Below are positions 56,201 through 64,000 of a DNA stretch of 64,000 nucleotides, one piece after another. The notes below the pieces were generated by a model. The model worked only from the letters and a program-made list of their open reading frames with translations, ran no database searches and had not been told where the DNA came from. The translations under genes were made by a program, and so were the position numbers. How positions within the stretch are numbered: the stretch's first letter is position 1; every line of letters begins with the position of its first letter. Source of the stretch: Parasphingorhabdus marina DSM 22363. Lineage in GTDB: Bacteria; Pseudomonadota; Alphaproteobacteria; Sphingomonadales; Sphingomonadaceae. Location of the stretch: NCBI RefSeq assembly GCF_900128895.1, contig NZ_FSQW01000002.1:1116001-1180000 (forward strand), in the 5' to 3' direction.

Positions 56201-56211
56201 GAGGAAATGGC

Positions 56212-57651
56212 ATGACCAAATTGCAAGACGTCTATCCGCTCTATCTGAACAATGTCGCGGCTCAGCCGAACGAAGATCTGGAGGTCACGGACAAGTTCAC
56301 CAATGAAGTGGCGTTTCGTACCGCTCTCGCGACGCCGGATGTGATCGAGGAAGCCATTGCGGGTGCCGTTGAGGCCACTGAACCGATGGCAAAAATGGCC
56401 AGTTTCGAGCGGCAGGCGGTTCTTCAGCATTGTGTCGACCGGTTCAAGGAGCGCTTTGACGAGCTCGCCTATGCATTATGTGTCGAGGCCGGCAAGCCGA
56501 TCAATGATGCCGAAGGCGAAGTCGGCCGGCTGATCGACACATTCCGGATCGCGGCCGAAGAGGCCGTGCGCAACTATGGCGAAGTCCAGCCGCTGGATAT
56601 CTCTGCGCGTGCCAAGGGCTATCAGGGCATGTGGAAGCGCTATCCGATCGGTCCGTGCAGTTTCATTTCGCCGTTCAATTTTCCGCTCAATCTGGCGGCA
56701 CACAAGGTGGCACCGGCTATTGCTGTTGGTTGCCCCTTCGTCATGAAGCCTGCGTCCAAGACACCGCTCGGCGCATTGATCATGGGTGAGGTTCTGGCCG
56801 AAACCGACCTGCCGAAAGGCGCCTTTTCCATTCTCCCCGCGAGCCGCGACGGCGCCGATTTGTTCACGGTTGATGATCGCCTGAAGCTGCTCTCCTTCAC
56901 CGGTTCGCCGGGCGTCGGCTGGGATCTCAAGGCCAAGGCCGGCAAGAAACCGGTGGTCCTGGAGCTGGGTGGAAACGCGGCGGTGATTGTTGATGAAGAT
57001 GCAGATCTGGACGACGCGCTCGAGCGGATCATATTTGGCGCCTTCTACCAGTCCGGACAAAGCTGCATCGGTGTCCAGCGGATCATCATCCATGAAAAGG
57101 TCTATGACCGGTTCAAGGACATGCTGGTCAGCAAAACCGCGACCCTCGTCGCCGGCGATCCAAAAGATCCCAAAACCTTTATCGGCCCGATGATTTCGGA
57201 AGGCGAAGCGAAACGTCTGCATGGCTGGATCGAGGATGCAGTTGCCGGCGGAGCAACGCTGCTCTGTGGCGGCAAGCGCGAAGGCAATATGCTGGAGGCC
57301 ACCTTGCTGGAAAATGTCGCGTCCGATGCGGACGCCAATCGCGAAGAAGCCTTTGGCCCGCTGGCGCTGCTGTCCAAATTCAGTGACTTCAATGCTGCAT
57401 TGCACGAAGTGAATGACAGCAAATTCGGTCTGCAGGCCGGGATTTTCACCCGCGATCTGTTCAAGACGCTCGATGCCTGGGACACGCTGGATGTCGGTGG
57501 TGTGGTTGTCAATGACGTGCCGTCCTATCGTGTCGACAACATGCCTTATGGCGGGGTCAAGGACAGTGGTCTCGGCCGGGAGGGCATTCGCTTTGCGATG
57601 GAAGACATGACCGAGATCCGCAATCTCGTCATTCGCCGCAAGCTCGACTAG
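56212..57651 (+). CDS. NAD(P)-dependent aldehyde dehydrogenase
   Basis: The 479-residue enzyme has the ALDH superfamily features FISPFNFPLNLAAHKVAPA, the coenzyme turn FTGSPGVGW, catalytic Glu251 in LELGGNAA and catalytic Cys285 in SGQSCIGVQR. It oxidises an aldehyde to an acid or acyl-CoA. Being cotranscribed with the ThDP enzyme suggests it acts on the aldehyde product of that enzyme. The following 57652-57874 stretch has no gene. Confidence 0.93.
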   Translation: MTKLQDVYPLYLNNVAAQPNEDLEVTDKFTNEVAFRTALATPDVIEEAIAGAVEATEPMAKMASFERQAVLQHCVDRFKERFDELAYALCVEAGKPINDAEGEVGRLIDTFRIAAEEAVRNYGEVQPLDISARAKGYQGMWKRYPIGPCSFISPFNFPLNLAAHKVAPAIAVGCPFVMKPASKTPLGALIMGEVLAETDLPKGAFSILPASRDGADLFTVDDRLKLLSFTGSPGVGWDLKAKAGKKPVVLELGGNAAVIVDEDADLDDALERIIFGAFYQSGQSCIGVQRIIIHEKVYDRFKDMLVSKTATLVAGDPKDPKTFIGPMISEGEAKRLHGWIEDAVAGGATLLCGGKREGNMLEATLLENVASDADANREEAFGPLALLSKFSDFNAALHEVNDSKFGLQAGIFTRDLFKTLDAWDTLDVGGVVVNDVPSYRVDNMPYGGVKDSGLGREGIRFAMEDMTEIRNLVIRRKLD

Positions 57652-57874
57652 CGCGAATCACATATAGCTGTTTTCGGAATAAGCCGCGACAAAGCGGTCA
57701 CAGGATAGTTGCGTTTACATCACAGTCCGCTGTCAAATGCCTTCAGATCCGACTCCAAACCATTAAAATCCAACAGATTTCGGCTCTTTTTCGATTGCAT
57801 TGAGCAAACAAACATGGATAGTTAGAACATAGTTAATATCGAACGGCTTGGGTCGCGTCGTGCTGTCAGAGGGA

Positions 57875-57892
57875 CCTGATCTTCGGATCAGG
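57875..57892 (+). promoter_or_regulatory. UUCG-tetraloop hairpin overlapping the cytochrome ribosome site
   Basis: CCTGATC-TTCG-GATCAGG is a perfect 7-base stem with the very stable cUUCGg tetraloop. Its 3' arm runs into the AGGAGG ribosome site (57890-57895), 8 bases before the ATG at 57903. This could limit ribosome access or protect the mRNA. Confidence 0.55.
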
Positions 57893-57902
57893 AGGAGCAA
57901 CG

Positions 57903-59324
57903 ATGCAGATGGGGATAGACTTTTACAGGATTCGTGGCTGGACGCTGAACAGGCTTCCCGCTCTTGCAGCCGGTGCATTTTGCATCGCGCTGGCCGGCGT
58001 CGCGCTTTTCGCTTCCACTCTGGCCGCTCCCGAACCCGTTGAAGCCGCTTCGGAGCTTCCCAAAGGCACATATCTGGGCGTTGCAACCTGTGGCGGGACG
58101 ACCTGTCATGGCCGTCAGGAAGCCGACGGAGAAATCGTCCGTCAGGATGAAATCATGCGCTGGCAGGAAGAATCGACGCCGGGTGGCGCCCACAGCCGGG
58201 CTTTCCGGGTGCTCAAGGAACCGCGCAGTATCGCGATCGCCAAGCGCCTCGGAATCAAGGATGCCGCGTCGTCCCAGCAGTGCCTGGGTTGCCATGCGAC
58301 GCCCGCTGCTCGCAAGGGCCCGCGGTTTCAGCTGGGAGATGGCGTTGGATGTGAAGCCTGCCACGGCGCATCCTCCGAGTGGATTTCCGCCCATTATGCG
58401 GTCGGTGCGAACCACGCCAAAAATGTGTCCCTTGGCCTGACGCCTCTTGAAAACCCGAAGGTGCGCGCCAGCAATTGTCTCGATTGCCACTTTGGCAGCG
58501 CCAAGTCCGGACAATTTGTCGATCACCGTATCATGGCCGCCGGACATCCGCGGATATCTTTCGAACTCGACCTGTTTTCGACATTGCAGCAACACCATGA
58601 CGAAGATGTCGACTATGTCCGCCGCAAGGGCCGGACCAATTCCGTCCGGTTCTGGGCAGTCGGACAGTCGATGGCGCTCGAACGGTCGCTGAACCTGTTT
58701 TCCAAACCGGCGCTCGCGACAGAGGGCATTTTCCCGGAATTCTACTTCTATGACTGTCACAGCTGTCATCGCCGTATCTATGATGAAACCACCGCGCGGC
58801 CGACATCGGTGAACAATCCGGGCCGCCCGATCCCGGAAGGCATGCCGCCCTATAATGACGAGAACATGATCATGCTGAGCGCCGCGATTCGGGTGGCTGC
58901 TCCTGATCTTGCCGGTCAGTTTGATGCCCGGTCGAAAGCGTTCCATACCGCGATGGCCAAGGGTCGCAAGCCAGCTCTGGAGGCTGCCGCCCGTCTTCGG
59001 CAGACGGCGGTCACACTGGCCGATCGTTTTTCCCGCGCCAGTTTCGGCAAGGACCAGACCTTCCGGATCATGGAAACCATAGCCGGGGAAGCCATTTCTC
59101 CCCGCTTCACGGATTATGAAGGCAGCGTCCAGGCTGTGATGGCAATCGACACATTGCTCAACGGGCTGGTGAACAGCGGTCAGGTCAGCAATGCGGCGGC
59201 GACCAGCCTGCGCGGTCAGATCAATACCGCCTATACCGCAGTTGATGACCCCAACAGCTATCAGCCGCTGAAATTCCGCCGCGCTCTGGGAAGTGCCGTC
59301 CGGACCATAAGGGCGCTCAGATGA
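57903..59324 (+). CDS. multiheme c-type cytochrome (c554-like)
   Basis: The 473-residue protein has an N-terminal membrane/signal helix (ALAAGAFCIALAGVALFAS) and five heme-type motifs: a CX4CH (CGGTTCH, Cys63-Cys68) and four CXXCH (CLGCH, CEACH, CLDCH, CHSCH). The layout, with GVGCEACHGASSEW, resembles cytochrome c554-type proteins. It likely carries electrons in the periplasm or at the outer membrane. The stop overlaps the next gene by 4 bases (ATGA), so it leads a cotranscribed run. An AGGAGG site precedes the start. Confidence 0.9.
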   Translation: MQMGIDFYRIRGWTLNRLPALAAGAFCIALAGVALFASTLAAPEPVEAASELPKGTYLGVATCGGTTCHGRQEADGEIVRQDEIMRWQEESTPGGAHSRAFRVLKEPRSIAIAKRLGIKDAASSQQCLGCHATPAARKGPRFQLGDGVGCEACHGASSEWISAHYAVGANHAKNVSLGLTPLENPKVRASNCLDCHFGSAKSGQFVDHRIMAAGHPRISFELDLFSTLQQHHDEDVDYVRRKGRTNSVRFWAVGQSMALERSLNLFSKPALATEGIFPEFYFYDCHSCHRRIYDETTARPTSVNNPGRPIPEGMPPYNDENMIMLSAAIRVAAPDLAGQFDARSKAFHTAMAKGRKPALEAAARLRQTAVTLADRFSRASFGKDQTFRIMETIAGEAISPRFTDYEGSVQAVMAIDTLLNGLVNSGQVSNAAATSLRGQINTAYTAVDDPNSYQPLKFRRALGSAVRTIRALR

Positions 59325-61321
59325 TCCGGAACCTGCGACTGACAGCTGCCATTTCTGCGGCGGCCCTGATTCTGACCTCCTGCGGTGGCGGTGGAGGGGA
59401 CAGCAACAATTTCGGCGGTACGCCGTCGCCCTCGCCTCCCACGCCGACGCCGACTCCCACTCCGCCGACTTATGGCGATGGCGGCGAATATGTGGCTCCG
59501 GCGCAGGAAGCGCTGACCGTGACCGACGTCCAGACGGTGATTGCACAGGCCGTTGGTGAAGCCACCGCACGTGGCCTGCCCTCGATTATCGCGGTGACCG
59601 ACAGGGTCGGCAATGTGCTGGCCGTTTTCCAGATGAATGGCGCCGCGCCGATGGCAGCCGCCAGTACCGAGACACCCAAGGGGACGAACCCCAATCCGGC
59701 CGGATTGCAGGGCGCGATGGTCCCGGCCACGATTGCCGCAATTTCCAAGGCGGTCACCGGCGCCTATCTGTCGAGCTCGGGCAATGCGTTTTCGACACGG
59801 ACCGCCAGTCAGATCGTGCAGGAACACTTTCCGCCCGCGCCCACGGCTGTAGGACTGGAAAGCGGTCCGCTATTTGGCGTGCAGTTCAGCCAGCTGCCCT
59901 GCTCTGACCTCTCGGCACGATTCATGGCCGGAGGCGGCGCGGCCGGTCTGATTGGACCGAAACGCTCTCCCCTCGGTCTGTCTGCCGATCCCGGTGGTCT
60001 GCCGCTTTACAAAAACGGTGTGGTTGTCGGCGCTATCGGCGTGATGGGCGATGGCGACTATGGCTTTGACAGCAATATTCTCGATATCGACAAGGATGAT
60101 GAGGAAGCGATCGCGCTGGCCGGAATTCAGGGATTTGCACCGCCGGCCTCGATCACCGCCAACCGGATCTCCGTCGATGGCACGTCCTTGCGGTTCAGCG
60201 ACATGAATGTCGGCGATCTGTCACCGCTGCAAAACAATTTCGCCGCGATTGACGGCACGGCCGGAGCGCTGGTCGCAGTTCGTGGATATAATGACGCGGC
60301 CATCATAGCCGGTACGGCCTATGGCACTGAAGCCTCCGGTATTCGCGCCTCTACGCTGGCGGAATTCCGCAATACCGATGCCTTTGTGCTGAGCGACGGA
60401 ACGGGCACCAACCGCTTTCCGGTCCGCGCGGCAACCGATGCCGCCAGCGTCCCGGGTCCGCTGACCGAGCCGGAAGTGCGCGCCATTCTGGAAGAGGCGT
60501 TCATCGTCATGACCCGCGCCCGGGCCCAGATCCGGCAGCCGCTGGACAGCCGTGCACAAGTATCTATTTCGGTCGTCGATACCCATGGTGAAATATTGGG
60601 CATTGTCCGGTCTCCTGACGCCCCGATTTTCGGCACGGACGTGTCCCTGCAAAAGGCACGAACCGCCACATTTTTCTCCAACAGCGTGGCAGCCACCCAG
60701 ATGCTGGCGACCCCGGCCGCCGCACCCTATGTCCAGGCGATCCGGAATTTTTTAAACGATCCCAATGCTTTGACCGGGACAGTGGCCTTTGCTGACCGCT
60801 CCGGCGGCAATCTTGCCCGCCCCTATTTTCCCGACGGTGAAGTCGGCCGGCCGCATGGTCCGATTTCCCAGCCGATTGACGAGTTCAGCCCCTTCAACAA
60901 CGGGCTGCAGCTCGATTTCGTGATCGGCAATATCGGTGCGCACGTCGCCTTTGTCGGTGATCCGATGGCAGCGGACACCCCGCAAAGATGCACCACATTG
61001 CCCGATGCCGCGCCGGGCCAGAACCGTCTCGAAAACGGAATCCAGATCTTCCCCGGCAGCGTGCCCATCTATCGCGGCGATCAGCTGATTGGCGGCATCG
61101 GCGTGTCGGGTGACGGTATTGATCAGGATGACATGATCAGCTTCCTCGGTCTGCACAATGCCGGCCAGCGGGTCGGTGGAATCGGCAACGCGCCGACGTC
61201 CATCCGGGCGGACAATGTCGTTGTCGACCTCGGCGATGCCAATGTGCGGCTGCGTTACATTAATTGCCCGTTCGCGCCGTTTCTCGACACTGATGACCAG
61301 AATGTCTGTCAGGGGCTGTAG
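59321..61321 (+). CDS. lipoprotein with two GlcG/HbpS-like heme-binding-type domains
   Basis: The 666-residue protein has a lipobox LTSC (Cys21) followed by poly-Gly and a (PT)n linker. Two GlcG/HbpS-like domains follow, recognisable from LPSIIAVTDRVGNVLAVFQM / GVVVGAIGVMGDG in the first and ISVVDTHGEILGIVRSPDAP / DQLIGGIGVSGDGIDQDD in the second. HbpS-type domains bind heme or sense redox change. Being a lipoprotein between a cytochrome and a barrel gene, it is likely an outer-membrane part of the same machinery. No CXXCH is present. Confidence 0.8.
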   Translation: MIRNLRLTAAISAAALILTSCGGGGGDSNNFGGTPSPSPPTPTPTPTPPTYGDGGEYVAPAQEALTVTDVQTVIAQAVGEATARGLPSIIAVTDRVGNVLAVFQMNGAAPMAAASTETPKGTNPNPAGLQGAMVPATIAAISKAVTGAYLSSSGNAFSTRTASQIVQEHFPPAPTAVGLESGPLFGVQFSQLPCSDLSARFMAGGGAAGLIGPKRSPLGLSADPGGLPLYKNGVVVGAIGVMGDGDYGFDSNILDIDKDDEEAIALAGIQGFAPPASITANRISVDGTSLRFSDMNVGDLSPLQNNFAAIDGTAGALVAVRGYNDAAIIAGTAYGTEASGIRASTLAEFRNTDAFVLSDGTGTNRFPVRAATDAASVPGPLTEPEVRAILEEAFIVMTRARAQIRQPLDSRAQVSISVVDTHGEILGIVRSPDAPIFGTDVSLQKARTATFFSNSVAATQMLATPAAAPYVQAIRNFLNDPNALTGTVAFADRSGGNLARPYFPDGEVGRPHGPISQPIDEFSPFNNGLQLDFVIGNIGAHVAFVGDPMAADTPQRCTTLPDAAPGQNRLENGIQIFPGSVPIYRGDQLIGGIGVSGDGIDQDDMISFLGLHNAGQRVGGIGNAPTSIRADNVVVDLGDANVRLRYINCPFAPFLDTDDQNVCQGL

Positions 61322-61326
61322 GACCG

Positions 61327-63420
61327 ATGGCTGCGCTCTCCTCTTCCTTTGTCCCGATCCTGGCGGTGATGTCGGGCGAGGCCGAACAGATGGAACAGCA
61401 GCAGGCGACGGCCGAGCAGATGGAAGCATCGCTGATCGCCTTGCTCGCCGGGGAGAGCTTTGAATGGGCGAGACCTGTCCAATCGGTCGAACCGGCTGGC
61501 GAACTGGCGGTCGGCGGACCTGAACCGGAAGAGGAAGAGGCTTCTTCACCGCCTGCCCCGGCCGCGGAAGACGGGGCCGAACCACCAGCGAACACCGCGA
61601 GCCCGGAGCCCGTCCAGCTCGAAATGGACTTTGACGGACTGGAAGCAGACGAAGCGCTGATTGATGGCCGGCGTCGGCCCGGTGTACAAAAAGAACTGCC
61701 GGATCCGGTGGTGCAGAATAATCCCGGTGCGGTGAGCGCACCGCCGCCGGAAGCCTTTCCGACCGACGAATTTCCGGTTCCGGATCGCTGGCGCATCATG
61801 CAGTCGCTCTGCCCGCAAAAGGGTGGCGACCAGTCGATCTACAAGCTGTTCGGCGCGCTGCGAGCCAATTGCAGCAGCACACTCAACCCCTATGCCCAGA
61901 ACGTGCTCAAGGGGGACAAACCGATTCCGGCCGACAAGAAACCCGGCTTCCTGAAGGGCGATGACTGGTTTTTCGTGGTCAACGCCATTTCTGACACGGT
62001 CGTCGAACCGCGCAGCTTTCCGATCCCGGTTGGTGTGCAGACCACGGAGCGGGCCAATAGCCTCGACGTTTTTGGGCGCTCCAACTCCCTCGTCCTCGCC
62101 CAGACATTCATCACTGGTGTAGCGCTGATCAAGGGCTCAACCGCCTACAAGCCGCCTGATGTTGAATATCGCCTGACCCTGGCCACCCAGGTCAATCATG
62201 TCGATGTTCCCGAACGCCGGGTCTTGTTCGTGGAACCGTCCAGGTCGTCCAATCGTACGGATTTCTTCGTCGGTGTGCAGGAAGCGTTTTTCGACTATCA
62301 TATCCGCAACACCTCGGCCCGCTACGACTTTGACAGCTTCCGGATCGGCATCCAGCCGATGCAGGCGGATTTCCGCGGCTTCCTGTTTCAGGACAATCAG
62401 CTGGGCTTCCGCCTGTTCGGAACGCGCGACAATAACCGCGTGCAATATAATCTTGGCGCCTTCGTGCAGCTGGAAAAAGATACGAACAGCGGTCTCAACG
62501 ACATCTTCCAGACACCGCGCGAAAGCTATATTTTCTTTGCCAATCTCTATCGCCAGGATCTGCCCTTTGTCGGCCTGACCAGCCAGTTCAGCGTGACCTA
62601 CAACATGAACCGCGAACGCAGCGATATCGAGATTGACGACAATGGTTTCCCGGTTCGGCCTGCCCTGCTCGGCGATCTGCGCGGCCGGGCCTATGACGTG
62701 GTCTATCCCGGCTATGCGGTTGACGGGCGGATCGGGCGCATCAATGTCACCGGGCAGCTTTACGGGGCATTCGGCGAAGACCGGAACAGCTTCTTCACCA
62801 GCGAACCAGCCAAGATCCAGGCCTTTTTTGCGGCGGCTGAAGCGAGCTATGATGTCGATTTCTGGCGCTTCCGTGCATCCGGGCTATTCGCCAGCGGGGA
62901 TGGCAATCCCTATAACAATACCGAAGCCGGATTTGATGCGATTTTTGAAAACCCGATTTTCGCAGGCGCCGATACCAGCTACTGGATCCGCCAGACCATC
63001 CCGTTCGCAGGCGGCGGTCGCGTGATCAGCATCAACGGTCGCAATGGCATCCTGAATTCCCTGCGTTCCTCCAAGGAACAGGGCCAGAGCAATTTCAACA
63101 ATCCGGGTACGATCCTGGCGGGTGTCGGCGTCGATGCGGATCTGACGCCGGACTTCCGGCTGTCCGCCAACGCCAATCATCTCTGGTTCCACAAAACCGA
63201 GAGTCTGGAAGCGCTTCGAGTGGAAGGGTCGATACCGAAAGATATTGGCTGGGATCTTTCCATGGCCGGGATCTACCGCCCCAATGCCAACCAGAATCTC
63301 GTGTTCCGGCTGTCGGGCGCCGCATTGCTGCCGGGCAAGGGATTCAAGGATCTGTTCGATCAGAGTGACAAACGCGATTTCCACTATTCCATCCTCTTCA
63401 ACGCAATATTGGCTTTCTGA
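61327..63420 (+). CDS. predicted outer-membrane beta-barrel protein of the cytochrome run
   Basis: The 697-residue protein starts 5 bases after the lipoprotein gene. The first 40 residues are a weak export signal, followed by an acidic/Pro linker (PEPEEEEASSPPAPAAEDGA). The remainder has alternating polar/aromatic strands and ends SILFNAILAF, with the C-terminal Phe of outer-membrane barrels. Its size is like that of MtrB-type porins that hold multiheme cytochromes in the outer membrane, but I see no proven MtrB motif. It is not recognisable as a TonB receptor. Confidence 0.75.
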   Translation: MAALSSSFVPILAVMSGEAEQMEQQQATAEQMEASLIALLAGESFEWARPVQSVEPAGELAVGGPEPEEEEASSPPAPAAEDGAEPPANTASPEPVQLEMDFDGLEADEALIDGRRRPGVQKELPDPVVQNNPGAVSAPPPEAFPTDEFPVPDRWRIMQSLCPQKGGDQSIYKLFGALRANCSSTLNPYAQNVLKGDKPIPADKKPGFLKGDDWFFVVNAISDTVVEPRSFPIPVGVQTTERANSLDVFGRSNSLVLAQTFITGVALIKGSTAYKPPDVEYRLTLATQVNHVDVPERRVLFVEPSRSSNRTDFFVGVQEAFFDYHIRNTSARYDFDSFRIGIQPMQADFRGFLFQDNQLGFRLFGTRDNNRVQYNLGAFVQLEKDTNSGLNDIFQTPRESYIFFANLYRQDLPFVGLTSQFSVTYNMNRERSDIEIDDNGFPVRPALLGDLRGRAYDVVYPGYAVDGRIGRINVTGQLYGAFGEDRNSFFTSEPAKIQAFFAAAEASYDVDFWRFRASGLFASGDGNPYNNTEAGFDAIFENPIFAGADTSYWIRQTIPFAGGGRVISINGRNGILNSLRSSKEQGQSNFNNPGTILAGVGVDADLTPDFRLSANANHLWFHKTESLEALRVEGSIPKDIGWDLSMAGIYRPNANQNLVFRLSGAALLPGKGFKDLFDQSDKRDFHYSILFNAILAF

Positions 63421-63421
63421 T

Positions 63422-64000
63422 ATGCAGCTGATCCAGACCCTTCTTCATCAGAAAAAATGGCTTCTCGCGGGACTGGGAGCTCTGGTACTGACGGCAGCTC
63501 CCGCCTCGCTGCTGATGGCGGCAGGCAAGGAAAAGCCGCAGAAAATCGATTACAGCTTCACTCCGCCCGCGCCGCAGAACCAGACATGGGATGCGGCCGA
63601 AGCAAAGAGTTCGGGCTGTGTGTCCTGTCATACCGACAGCGACCAGAAGACCATGCACGAAACCCCGGCGGTGGTACTGGGGTGTGTGGACTGCCATGGT
63701 GGCGATGCCGCAGTCACCGGAGACAATAGCTGGGGCAAGAACAGCCTCGCCTATATGGATGCGCTCAAGAAAGCGCATGTCCTGCCCAAATATCCGGAAA
63801 GCTGGCACTGGCCTTCCTCGGCCAATCCCAAGCGCAGCTATGCCCTGCTCAACAAGGAATCACCGGAATTTGTGCGGTTTGTGAACCCTTCCGATTACCG
63901 CGTTGCCCGCGAGGCCTGTGGCGCTTGTCATATGGAAATTATCGAGGCGTCGGAGCGGTCGCTGATGGCCACAGGCGCGATGCTGTGGGGCGGTGCTGCC
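63422..64000 (+). CDS. multiheme cytochrome, C-terminus beyond the window
   Basis: The frame opens at 63422, directly after the barrel gene, and is still open at the window end (193 codons). It begins with a membrane/signal helix (WLLAGLGALVLTAAPASLLMAA) and has three CXXCH motifs so far: CVSCH, CVDCH and CGACH. It is therefore at least a triheme periplasmic or membrane-tethered cytochrome, probably larger. Tight spacing places it in the same run as the preceding cytochrome, lipoprotein and barrel. Confidence 0.88.
   Translation, partial: MQLIQTLLHQKKWLLAGLGALVLTAAPASLLMAAGKEKPQKIDYSFTPPAPQNQTWDAAEAKSSGCVSCHTDSDQKTMHETPAVVLGCVDCHGGDAAVTGDNSWGKNSLAYMDALKKAHVLPKYPESWHWPSSANPKRSYALLNKESPEFVRFVNPSDYRVAREACGACHMEIIEASERSLMATGAMLWGGAA

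Noticed and set aside
57652-57874. small gene between the aldehyde dehydrogenase and cytochrome genes
   Set aside because: Short frames here lack ribosome sites and domains; the stretch looks like an intergenic leader.
57888-59570. 560-residue minus-strand open frame
   Set aside because: It covers the cytochrome gene, whose five heme motifs decide the coding strand.

Overview
The window reads as chromosomal DNA of a Sphingomonadales alphaproteobacterium, probably a marine Sphingorhabdus, Sphingopyxis or Parasphingorhabdus-type organism. The evidence is moderately high GC, dense same-strand gene runs with 1- or 4-base stop/start overlaps, TonB-dependent receptors, a short-form HisG, the hisG-hisD-nusB-thiL-hppA run, and bolA/J-protein/cobS/cobT adjacency. 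No genus can be proven from the sequence alone. I see no tRNA, rRNA, IS element, prophage or CRISPR array, and no gene-free stretch exceeds 300 bases.

Layout. (1) 1-8 kb: a truncated alpha/beta hydrolase, then a Tad/Flp pilus operon (cpaA, B, C, D, E, tadB, tadC) that ends at a strong convergent terminator and lacks the CpaF/TadA motor ATPase gene. (2) 8-13 kb, minus strand: infA, maf, an RNase E/G-like gene, then maiA, a TonB receptor and a MarR regulator in a tight run. (3) 13-19.5 kb: a TonB-type receptor with an Arg/Gly-rich insert, small membrane and redox proteins, and an overlapping JmjC-like/FemAB-like pair. (4) 19.6-26 kb, minus strand: hppA, thiL, nusB, a DUF1993 gene, hisD, hisG. 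(5) 26-36 kb: DUF2332, a COQ4-like protein, a cupin, bolA, a J-domain protein, and cobS and cobT (aerobic cobalt chelatase) separated by a DksA-like protein, a DUF465 protein and a class A PBP; then a GNAT enzyme and a nitroreductase.

(6) 36-52 kb: the most striking block is a five-gene run. It encodes an exported TPR-CHAT caspase-like protease, a CHASE2 class III nucleotide cyclase, a small secreted protein, a TpsB/FhaC transporter and a 2647-residue TpsA-like giant exoprotein. It is headed by a perfect 14-base palindrome with a CRP-type core. I read it as a two-partner secretion system joined to a protease and to cyclic-nucleotide signalling.

(7) 52-57.7 kb: cysS, a D-2-hydroxyacid dehydrogenase, then an acetolactate-synthase-like ThDP enzyme with an aldehyde dehydrogenase. 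(8) 57.9-64 kb: a run of multiheme cytochrome, GlcG/HbpS-like lipoprotein, 697-residue predicted outer-membrane barrel and a second multiheme cytochrome cut by the window end. This could be an electron-transfer conduit across the envelope. Blocks 7b and 8 both carry a CTGATC-loop-GATCAG hairpin just upstream of, or touching, the first ribosome-binding site.
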